DNA of 64,000 nt from Endotrypanum monterogeii (Eukaryota; Euglenozoa; Kinetoplastea; Trypanosomatida; Trypanosomatidae): positions 163,947 to 227,946 of the forward strand of contig CM007345.1 of assembly GCA_000333855.2 (NCBI GenBank), given 5' to 3'. Each line of letters opens with the position of its first letter. Position 1 is the stretch's first letter. The notes beneath the pieces were generated by a model, which did no database searches, was not told the DNA's origin, and saw only the letters and a program-made list of their open reading frames with translations. Both the position numbers and the translations under genes were made by a program. Positions 43,584-53,300 of the stretch are shown here, piece by piece.

Positions 43584-43720
43584 CATCCATATGTTTTTTT
43601 TGTTTGCTTGTTTGTTTTATAGCGCACATGTGGACAGATGCACCCTATACAGTTACACAAACGTATCCTGGCCACAAACCGCGAGCTCACAGAGCCTGCC
43701 CGATAGCAACAAGAAAACAT

Positions 43721-46700
43721 CTAGAGCTGCAGGAACATGAGATCACCTCCGAATGTCATGAGAGGACGCAAGGGATGCGCCACGCAACTGCTTGGTAAAA
43801 TGGAAACGCCCTGAGAATGCCCCTCGTGCTGCTGCCTTGCAAATCCCAGCTCCTCCGTAGAGTCTGTCATCACAGCCAGCGGGCGCTCGTTCAAAATCAA
43901 CCCCTTGGTGTTAAAGGCTGCGTATGTGTTGTTCTGGAAGCAAATACCCACGAGACCAGTGTGGATGCCTACAGAGCAGCTGGCAATGCGAGGAGCCGGA
44001 GGAGCACTGTGGGCAGCGGGGGCACTGGTGGTGGTGGGCAACGACGACGACGCCGTCGAGGCATCAACGCCGACACCCCTAGTGAAAAGCGGCGATGCAT
44101 CAGCTCCGCTGTTGACGTGGTAAAGATCTCGGTGCGACAAGCACAGCTGCGGTTCATTGAGCTTGCGTGAGTCGAAAATGAAGAAGGCGCTACGGGTGGC
44201 CGCAGCGATGGAGAAACCGGCACTGGTCGCCACCGGCCCGGCGCCGACGACCGCCTCCATGGCCCCGGTAGCGGCTGCACCGGGAATACGGCAACTCACT
44301 GTGCCCACCGCGCCAATCTGACCCTGTCGCTGACGGTCGTCATAGTAGCGCACAGTGCCATCTGAGAAGCCCGCCAGCAGCGCGCGCTGCGTCGTGTGCG
44401 TCTCGAGACTCGTCAAGACAGGACTCCCGGACACACTCAAACGCTGCACCACCTGCTCCTCTGCAAGGGACACCATATGGATTGCCGTGCTGCCGTCTTT
44501 CGCGATGGGTCCGCCATAAAACAGCATCGCTGCACTACTACGATATGTTGACTTTAGGTCTAACCAACGATTCGCCGGCGGCGGCGGACAGGCGGAAAAC
44601 ACTGCAGCCTCAGTGGGTACCGAGTTTGCGTCCCAGCAGCCCCTCATGAGCGTGAAGCCACCACGTTTGTCAACCAGCAGCAGACCTGACTGCTCGGAAA
44701 GATCGTTAATAATATGAATGTCATGAATCGGCCCTGACAGCTGCACTGCAAAGTTGTGCAACTCTTGCTGTGAGCTGTAGTTGTCGTAGGAGATGTACGC
44801 GATGCGCTGGCTCTTGGTTGCAACCACCATCGATGCGTCAAGAGCACGGAATGCACTGCAGACAACCATGTTCGGGGGTACAGCACTGCGAAGCACCAGA
44901 TGTCGCTCTGCCTCGTTATTTTTATTCGGCCCTGGCGCAGATGCTGCCTCGGCGGCACCATTGCCGCGTACGCCCAGGTTCTCGCTGAAGTCCTGCGAGT
45001 ATACCGAGCTCATCCCAACGGACGCGTGTCGGCGGTGTGGCTCCAATTTTCTGTCTCGCATATCAAGCACCAGCTGCCTCATCACATCTGTGTTCCACGT
45101 AGCTCGCGTGCGCTCAGCCTCCGACCAGTACTCAGCCGACTCCGCCGAGGCAACGCGAGACATGGTGCGCAAAGCCTCCGAGGCAAAGCGCTGGGACTGC
45201 GGCGGTGCGCCGGCAGTGAGGGAATGTAGCACTTTGTTTACCAGCACGCTGTCACTGTTTGCGTAGAGCATGCACAGCACTAGCGCCGCGTCGTGCAACA
45301 ACCCCTCCACCGTTTTCAGGGCCGCTGGCGAGAGCTTGCTTGCGTCGACATCGCGCGTTGGCGGCAGGGGATCATCCGCTGTCAGGAAAGAGGTTTCAAA
45401 CACGACTGTGTCGTCAAAGAGTGAGCTGACAGTGGGGCGGGCACTATTCAGCTGCGATTTGACACCAACCTCCGCCTCCTCGAGCGCCCACCGGTTGCCC
45501 TGCTGGCCCACCTCAAGCACGTACTCGGAGATACTATCACGGTGCACAGTGGACAGTACACCGCGGTAGGCATGCAACACCCCACAACAGAAAAAGATGA
45601 GCTCCTCACGGACGCTCATGCTTGCATCGAACACGTACTCACGCAGTCTGATGAGGAGAGATTTTTCCATGTGTAGACGACGAATCTGCTCTTCGTGCGG
45701 CAGCAGATCGACTCGAACGCCAACAATGCTGGCGAGAAGTGTGACGCAGGAGCTGCGAACCACCGGCGAGCGGTCTTGCAGCAGCCGCGTGAACAAATCC
45801 AGTCGTGAGGCGCACTCCTTCGAGGCAAACTTTTTCGCGTGCCGCAGCCCGAGAAAAAGACGCGATAATACTAGACAAGCCCAGGATCGAAGCTCCGCGT
45901 TTGTCGAAGACAAGCACGGAAAGGCTGCGTTGAGGAGGCGATTGTTCCATGAAAGAATGCACTGCCGCTCACCACGCTGAAGAAATTGGCAGAGCACGTA
46001 GCACGACATACTTTTACAGCGAGAAAGATTCACATCTTTCATTAAAAAATAGATCGTTTGGCCTGGATTGACCAGGTGATTCGCTACACTACTGGGCTTG
46101 GGAACGACTTGACCAGACGGTGCCGGCTGCAACGGCTGCGGCGGCCACTCGGCGGGCGAAGGACGAAGTGGACGAGCGGGCTGCAGCTGCTGCTCACTCG
46201 ACTCACCTGTCCCGTCTAGACTCACCGCGCTTGTCCACGTCTGCAGGTGAGGTTGAAGCTCCGAGCGCTTTTGACGCGGGGCTGCAGTGGTCGTCATCGG
46301 GAGAGTACCTGTGTCGAGCGTTTGCGGCGAGTCCGCTGCCCTTGCGTACTTGACCATCTGGCCGTACTCAACGTACTCAATCGACGTTGAGGTCTCCTCC
46401 AGCTTCAGCAGACTTGTGAAATATTTTTCGCATTGACACTTTTGCATTTCGTTGCATCCCTCCGCAGGGTCTGCGCGGATGACTTGCATCCACAAGACCG
46501 TCACAATAAGAAATACCTCCGGCGCCTGCGTAATGAGCTTGCTCATGTACGGCAAAATGCCGCACAGGATCGCCCGTTTGCCGGACGTGCGGCCGGAGTC
46601 GAGGTATTTGGCCAAAAGCGTAAAGGCCCGCACACGATAGAGCACCTGGGTAAGGGCGAGGAGAACGCACGGCAACTGCTCCGGCACCTTCGCCATATCG

Positions 46701-48130
46701 CCTGACTCCACCCACACCTCAAAGGCTGTCAGTTGGTCATCGAAAAAGCTGGAGGGTTCGTAGACAGCGGGGGTCTCGCTCGTAGCCGCTAACAAGCGCG
46801 GCAGCTGACTCACACATTTGTCTATCGTGTACTCCCACAGCTCCCACATTGGGTGTAAGTGCGCCTCCTCAGAAAGGGCAGGATACGTCATCGGGGTGCA
46901 GCCGGACTCCCGCAGCAGCCGGTCTGCTAGGATGCAATTACGGAAGATACCTTTGATCGGTGTACCTTGACGGAACAAGTAGTGAAACTGAGCGGGCGGC
47001 AATGTACACCACGCGATCGTGTCCGTCACGGCATTGAGGATCCAGTTGAGTTCACCACGTGGTGACTTGCGGTCATTGTAGTCGCCTGGAATGTTACGAA
47101 TCATGTCAGCTGTCACGTGGGGCAGCAGCACCGCGTGGCGCGAGAAGCCTATATACCACTCCAGGGCCATCCGCAGCGGTGTAGTTAAGCATGACGTCAG
47201 CAAGTCCGCGGGCAAGGCAGGACTCAGTGGGAGCGTCTCCCCGGGGCTGCAAGCACATATGAACAAATCATGTGGCCGCTTTTCGTGCAGTCGGTCTCTG
47301 TACCAGCGCACCAACAAGGAGCCCGCTGAGTTGCAGTCGAGGATGTAGAGGACCGGGGTTTCTATCAGCCCGGCGATCTCCGTGATGTTGAGAGGAACGT
47401 AGTGCGTGCGATCTTTGTCGAACACCCACACCTCCCCCAGATCCGTGGCGCTAGGCATGCCGTGGCCGTTGTAGTGCATTAATATACAGCCATCTCGAGC
47501 CAGGCGACGAGCTTTTAGGAGCGCAGCCTTGGTCACCTCCAGACTCGCCTCCACAACGCGCATGACCCTCACGTCCTCTCGCAGTACGCTGCGATACTGT
47601 CGCTCGAGTGTCTCAGCGATATTATCACTCCCACCACCGCCGTTGCTGGCGGTGCCGTGGCTCCGGCCGATCCGATAGGCGTTCTGCGCAACGTGGGCGA
47701 CCATTGGATCTAACCAGCACTCCATCTTTGCACACGGCTCTACGCGAGGAAAGCCTGGCGGGTCGCTGCCGATGTGGAGGTACATGAGCAGAACGGCCTG
47801 TGTAATGCGCACTCGGTAGCGCGCGGAACCTCCCACCAGTGTGACGTCTCCCAGCGTCCCTACGTCGCCGCTCACCTCATCCATTGCATCGTCGCAGACC
47901 AGCGATGGGAGCTTCGATGGCGCAAACGCTGCGACGCGCTCACTGATCAAATCGTCGAGGGCCGTGGACGAATTCGATTCGTGTGCATGGCTGCTGCTTG
48001 ACCAGGCCACGGAGGCAGCAGCAGGCGGAAAGCCGATGGCTCCCGAGGAGGAAGTCAGAGCGGTACCTGCAGGGGCAACAACGGAGGCTGACCCGCGTCT
48101 CGGATCCGCGTTACGCCGACGATTCAGCAT
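43721..48130 (-). CDS. RPTOR: raptor, scaffold of TOR complex 1
   Basis: A 1469-aa raptor orthologue. The RNC/caspase-like domain begins at about residue 105 (YRVRITQAVLLMYLHIGSDPP) and contains HYNGHGMP (219-226) and YILDCNSAG (262-270); raptor's signature phrases GEVWVFDKD and DPMVAHVAQNAYRIGRSHG-type context are clear. HEAT-like helices follow (about 720-900; YFLMKDVNLSRCKSMSCYVL starts the conserved block). The C-terminal third (about 1100-1460) has short beta repeats ending in phrases such as LLAGFSDGTVRYYDDRQRQG, the WD40 propeller. Raptor presents substrates to TOR kinase in the cytoplasm and on lysosome-like membranes, coupling growth to nutrients; trypanosomatid TOR1 has such a complex. 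The N-terminal 60 residues and a linker near 650-710 are Ser/Pro/Gln-rich. ATG 48130 is used; an in-frame ATG at 48175 is less likely. Confidence 0.93.
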   Translation of the reverse strand: MLNRRRNADPRRGSASVVAPAGTALTSSSGAIGFPPAAASVAWSSSSHAHESNSSTALDDLISERVAAFAPSKLPSLVCDDAMDEVSGDVGTLGDVTLVGGSARYRVRITQAVLLMYLHIGSDPPGFPRVEPCAKMECWLDPMVAHVAQNAYRIGRSHGTASNGGGGSDNIAETLERQYRSVLREDVRVMRVVEASLEVTKAALLKARRLARDGCILMHYNGHGMPSATDLGEVWVFDKDRTHYVPLNITEIAGLIETPVLYILDCNSAGSLLVRWYRDRLHEKRPHDLFICACSPGETLPLSPALPADLLTSCLTTPLRMALEWYIGFSRHAVLLPHVTADMIRNIPGDYNDRKSPRGELNWILNAVTDTIAWCTLPPAQFHYLFRQGTPIKGIFRNCILADRLLRESGCTPMTYPALSEEAHLHPMWELWEYTIDKCVSQLPRLLAATSETPAVYEPSSFFDDQLTAFEVWVESGDMAKVPEQLPCVLLALTQVLYRVRAFTLLAKYLDSGRTSGKRAILCGILPYMSKLITQAPEVFLIVTVLWMQVIRADPAEGCNEMQKCQCEKYFTSLLKLEETSTSIEYVEYGQMVKYARAADSPQTLDTGTLPMTTTAAPRQKRSELQPHLQTWTSAVSLDGTGESSEQQLQPARPLRPSPAEWPPQPLQPAPSGQVVPKPSSVANHLVNPGQTIYFLMKDVNLSRCKSMSCYVLCQFLQRGERQCILSWNNRLLNAAFPCLSSTNAELRSWACLVLSRLFLGLRHAKKFASKECASRLDLFTRLLQDRSPVVRSSCVTLLASIVGVRVDLLPHEEQIRRLHMEKSLLIRLREYVFDASMSVREELIFFCCGVLHAYRGVLSTVHRDSISEYVLEVGQQGNRWALEEAEVGVKSQLNSARPTVSSLFDDTVVFETSFLTADDPLPPTRDVDASKLSPAALKTVEGLLHDAALVLCMLYANSDSVLVNKVLHSLTAGAPPQSQRFASEALRTMSRVASAESAEYWSEAERTRATWNTDVMRQLVLDMRDRKLEPHRRHASVGMSSVYSQDFSENLGVRGNGAAEAASAPGPNKNNEAERHLVLRSAVPPNMVVCSAFRALDASMVVATKSQRIAYISYDNYSSQQELHNFAVQLSGPIHDIHIINDLSEQSGLLLVDKRGGFTLMRGCWDANSVPTEAAVFSACPPPPANRWLDLKSTYRSSAAMLFYGGPIAKDGSTAIHMVSLAEEQVVQRLSVSGSPVLTSLETHTTQRALLAGFSDGTVRYYDDRQRQGQIGAVGTVSCRIPGAAATGAMEAVVGAGPVATSAGFSIAAATRSAFFIFDSRKLNEPQLCLSHRDLYHVNSGADASPLFTRGVGVDASTASSSLPTTTSAPAAHSAPPAPRIASCSVGIHTGLVGICFQNNTYAAFNTKGLILNERPLAVMTDSTEELGFARQQHEGHSQGVSILPSSCVAHPLRPLMTFGGDLMFLQL

Positions 48131-49007
48131 TTTCGTGTTGTTTTGATTATGTGTGCACTGCACGGTGTCGTGCACAGGTGTGGTAATGCGGTTGGGAATC
48201 GCGGCTTGCTATCGACTCACTCTCCCTCCCGCCCTCCTCTCTTTCCCCCCTCCCGTTGGAATGCCACAGGACGATAGAAGGGAAGAGGAACAGGAAGAGG
48301 AGGGATTGGGGGCGAAGCTTCCGAGAGTGAGATGTGGCGGAAGAAGGTGATGTTGCTTCCCTACCGACGGTAATGAAGTATGACACGAAAAAAAAAAAAC
48401 AGGAGAAAGCAAAAAGAAGAGAGAAGCAGGCAAAAATAGGTATCTTTTTTCAAGATAGAACGCCTACATAGACCCGCGCACAGGGTGGAGTAGAAGCAGA
48501 GGGTGGAAGAGATTGCATCCGGGAAAGAAAATCGAAAACAGCTGTTCTGGTGTCTGTGCTTGTGTGTGTGCGTGTGTGTGTCTGTATCCTGCAACTCTTT
48601 TCATGTAGCTTATCTGCAACCAGCAAACCTTCAGAGAAACAGTTAAATGATGAGGTAGACGTGCAGATGGGGTAACGAGATGCCAAGTGCAAATACCAGT
48701 AGCAGAAAACTAATCCTAGCCAGCCAGGAAAGGGGGAGAGAAAGAAAAAACGAAGCACATGGAGGATGCCTCACGTGAACGTGTAAACTACTCATGAAAA
48801 GAGTGATACGAGGCGGGAAAAGAAAAAAAAAGAAAGGAGCATTAACATGTTTAGCACCAGGAGATGAAGAAGGAGAAAGCGAGGGGTGAAATCGTACTGT
48901 ACAAATTACGAATGAATAATCAATATAAAATACAGGTGCAGCACCCTCGCCCTTCGCCTTCTTGAGACGAGGGAATATATNNNNNNNNNNNNNNNNNNNN
49001 GTCTCAG

Positions 49008-49041
<34 letters not shown>

Positions 49042-50371
49042 ATCTGTTGCCGAGTGCCACCAGTGGCGTAAGGAGACGTACAAATAAGCATCACCAACCC
49101 ACCCACCTTCTCAGATCAGCAGCCGGTTTGCAGAATCGATGTGTGTTACCTTGAAGCTTGGGCCAGCACAAATGCACTCAGCACTAGTGAAAAAGAACGG
49201 TGTGGATGAAGCAAGAGGTTAAGTTCACTGCACCAGGAATGGAGGAGAAAAGTTTGAAGATGCGATCAGCCCTTCCTGTAGACACCAGGAAAGTAGATCT
49301 CCCGTTGACATCCTTTTGCATCATTGCCTCCCTCGCAAAGCCTCATCTAGTTTCAGGGTCGTTGATGATGATGATGAGCCATGAGTGGCATGCAATATAT
49401 TAATGATGGGTAATACATCGAAAAGACTATGAGCAAGTGGCGTGAGTGCACGTAGGTGGATACCCGTGATTGCATGCCCAACGTGTGGATTGAAGGAGAG
49501 AGGGAGGAGAGAAGAAGACTAATCGAGATTGGTAGAGGTGCACAAGTCGGCGAAGGTAAAACAATGAAGGGTGAGAAGGGCACAGAGCCTCTGTGGAGCG
49601 TTGCATATTGAAGAGTTCGAAGAATTTCGGCAGAAGCGGGCAGGGGACAGGGAGAGGACGGGGGAGATGCTCATTCCTTTGAGGAGAAGGGGAAGGAAAA
49701 CGACGACACGGACACAGCGCAGGCAAGAACTTTTTTTTTTTTTTTAACAGCGATATCCGCCCACCCATCAGCTGGCGTGGATCTCGGCGCGATGGCGAGG
49801 GGGGGGGGACTAGTAACGCTGACAAATCAATGGAGAACAATTACTTGCCCGTCGATTTTCAACGTTGGGTGGGTGAGTTCAATGAAGGCTAGATGTTTAG
49901 CGTGCCAGTGTAAGTGTGCGCAGCGAAAGCTGCGGCTCTGCGCCAACGAAAAGATGAAACGCCAGCAATTTTTGATGCCGGTGACGCACGCACCATCTCA
50001 CTTGATACTCAATCGTCGATCTCGTAGAGGTTGCCGGGCAGCGCGTAGGTCGCTTTTCATTACCCCCTCCCTTTCACCCCCTCCCCCCTTGACTTCAAGC
50101 AGTCACGTAGACGCGATACTGTGGAATCAACCTGATTTCACTCATCGAGCAGGAGTGATATCTGTACGTGTGGAATTGCTTGCGTGTTGCTGCCCCTGCA
50201 CGCGCAGACAGAAATGAGAAAAAAAACAAAAATAGAGGGATCAAATTAGAACAGCATTGATTAACTCGATTTACAGGAGACATTAGAAATATAAATATAT
50301 ATAAATATATATAAAGAAAGGGGGTCAGAGAGGAGAGGAAACCCTGCACGCACCTGTGGAATGATCTCTCA
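48131..50371. other. spacer with small gap
   Basis: Near 48250-48312 the coding strand is pyrimidine-rich followed by AG, a possible raptor splice site. The 20-base gap and a (TA)n tract lie at 48981-49031. The rest is purine-rich plus-strand spacer with no gene supported. Confidence 0.6.
48981..49000. other. assembly gap (20 N)
   Basis: Run of N next to (TA)n; probably an unresolved short repeat length. Confidence 0.99.
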
Positions 50372-53300
50372 TCAAACAAAATCAGACAGCTCTGACGTCC
50401 TGAGTACAACGCGAATGCCGATGCTCGTCAGCTCTGCTGCCCACAATCGCAGCACTTGCGGGATCTCTACCATGGCGATCGAGTCAGTGCTCTCGTCCGC
50501 ACCGGCGCCACAGAAGCGGCAAGTGCGCCATGTACCGTACTCGGTTGCGTGTCTCTCGTAAAGGGAAAGCAGACTGCCACATCTCGGGCAGATGAATGCC
50601 TTTGTTTTGTCCGATACGTGCAGGAGACGATCGACAACCACCTCACTAATGCCGTGCGATAGCAGGCCGTCCCGCTCCATCTCTCCGACACGAACGCCAC
50701 CGTGGCGCTTCCGGCCCTTCACCGGCTGCCCTGTCTTGGTTACCGCCCGGTACGTGTGCGCGTCTGTACGCGCACGGGCCTGCCACTTGTCGTTCACCAT
50801 GTGACGCAGACGCTGATAGCCGGAGATGCCCATGAATACATCAGCCTGCATCTCCTCTCCACTGATACCGTCGATGAGGTGCTCACGGCCGTAGCGGTTG
50901 TACCCCGCTTTCACCAGAGCGTTGCCTATTATCTCAGCCACTCGTGGCTGCTCGTCTACCGTCGACCACGCACTATGGTCAATGAAACGACCCTCAATGG
51001 CACCTACCTTGGCGGTCATTATTTCGAGCATCATGCCGACTGTCATTCGAGAAGGAAAGGCGTGGGGATTGATGATGACATCCGGTGTGATACCGCTAGC
51101 TGTGGTGAAGGGCAGGTCGTGGGAGCGGATGTGTATCGGGAGCGTGCCCTTCTGACCGTGGCGAGACGAGAACTTGTCACCCACAGTCGGTGGGCGCGGA
51201 ATCCGGAATATCATGAGAACTGATGTCGGGTCTGGACCACTGTACACGAGCGGAATCACCTGGTGGACCCATGCATCCTCACCCTTATCAAAATGACGCC
51301 ACTTCGTCGCGTGGTGGCGTGTGTACTCGTAGACGGACTTATTCGTGAAGGGATCGATCCGCTCCACCCGCTTGGCGCAGCAGTACACGTCGCTGTTGTC
51401 ACGCAGGCCAGGGTATTTGTGGTCTCGATCGAACGAGAACGAGTCCAGGTTGGCGTTCGCGCGCCTGGGAGGAAGCCCGTTCGCCCCCAGCTCCGCCGTA
51501 AACCGTTCACCAGTGGAAAGCAGGTTGTGGAAAACAAAAACATCGTCTTTGTCACATCCCTTGCCCGTTGCGGTCACGATTTTCGCAACCGTTACGCCGG
51601 CAGTCAACAAGCCGCGTTGAGAAGCGGTGCTGTTGATTATGACAGCATCGTCCATGTCGTAGCCGGTGTGGGAGAGAATGGCCACCACCGCGTTGACGCC
51701 AAGGCTCACGTCGTCGAGGCCATAGTAGTCCATCGGGAGAGTGCGGCTGATGTAACGCTGCGGGCAGTAAGTGCGGAACAGCTTCGCCTCCTTGCGCCAC
51801 GACAGCGCCTGCAGTTGTGTCCCGGAGGACTGCTTGCTTAGACCGCACTGGAACAGGTTACGTGGTGAGCAGTTGTGCTCGAAGAAGGGGATAGCTGTCG
51901 ATGTGAGAGAGATGAGGTTGGTGCCATTCTGCTCCATGTACTCGTACTTTCGGTTGAGCTGCACAACTGCATCAAGGGGATCGCTCGGAACCGCGGCGAC
52001 ATCCAGCCAGCTCTGCTCCCACGTCCCAATGAACACGAGCGGAAAGGGGAGATGAGTATTTTCGGTACGCACCGCGGACTCGAGCCGCTGTACAGGACGC
52101 ATCAGGCGGCCACAGTCATAGAAAACATACAGCCCTGCCGGGTCTTTGCTCTTCGGCGGAACGTACACAACCTCGAGCGTCTGAAGCGGTGTTGCATCCT
52201 TGCGGCGGACGATGCCTGTAATGTGAACCTGAGAACGCAACGTGAGTTCCTTTAGCCGGCGCAGCGACGCGGCCGCCTTTGCAGCGTCCGGCGGGTTCAG
52301 GTAGCCGAGCAACTCGCCCTCCAACCACACCGGCACTGTCTCGCAGAGCTGATCTACTGCACTGTGCTTTGCACGACTGCGCACGTCCGGCAGCGCCTTG
52401 CGCACCATCTCCCGCAACTCAGCGGTCATGGACGCATCTGGTGAGTTCGAGGAGACCGTCGATACGCTGAGATGGTTGAGTACACCGCAGTCCTCACCGT
52501 CGGGGCTTTGAACCATGCAAATGAAGCCGTACGCCTCACAGGGGTACTTGCGCACCTCACTCGAGCGCATTTCTGCAATGGTCTTGCCACGGTGCACGCA
52601 GCGAAGTTGCTCGAAGAAGCGGTAAAAATTCAAATGCTCCGCCATCACCACCCAACCGGACGTCTGCGGGCAGTAGAAATCCTCTTCACGGTCAAGGTTT
52701 AAATTACCTGTGATGAGCAGACGTCCGAGCTGGTCGAGGGGGTCGGTGTTGCAGTACCGTGCAGAAAAATCAGCGAACTGGCGCACTTGCCGCATGACGT
52801 CTTCGGTGTCCGCCGAGGGCAGAGTGGGCAGCTTCAGGATCGACCGAAATACTGCCGCTGGTAAATGACGTGCGAAGCGATAGGCAAAGCCGCGCATATA
52901 CCGGTTTAGGCACACCTCGAAGGCACCCATAAGGATCTGCGACACGGTGAACAGCTCCTGGTAAGCCGGGACGTCGTTGCCCTGATGCTCGATAGCATCA
53001 TCAACGAAGAGGTACAGCTGCCGGCAGATGGCGATCATCGCATCAAACTTGCGGTCTAGCTCAGCGATAAGCGCCGGCGTCACCCACGCCATCAGCTTCT
53101 CTGGAGTGGCGTCGGGAGCCAGATGCGGGGTAGCCACGTCATCGCCGTTGAGGTGTGGCAGCACGTGGCGCCGCAGCATAAACATACCGTACCATGCGTC
53201 GTGTTGGCAGGCCGACCCCTTGGCGTAGAGAGGCAGAAAGCGAAACGCAGATGTGTTCTGGTGATATTCGCGGTACATGCGACCTATGACGGTGATGTAA

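Larger units (their letters stand above)
42239..43720. other. spacer with (TA)n
   Basis: Holds poly(A) runs and a (TA)n/TATG tract at about 43526-43583. Frames here are repeat or pyrimidine-tract translations. Nothing else is seen. Confidence 0.6.
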
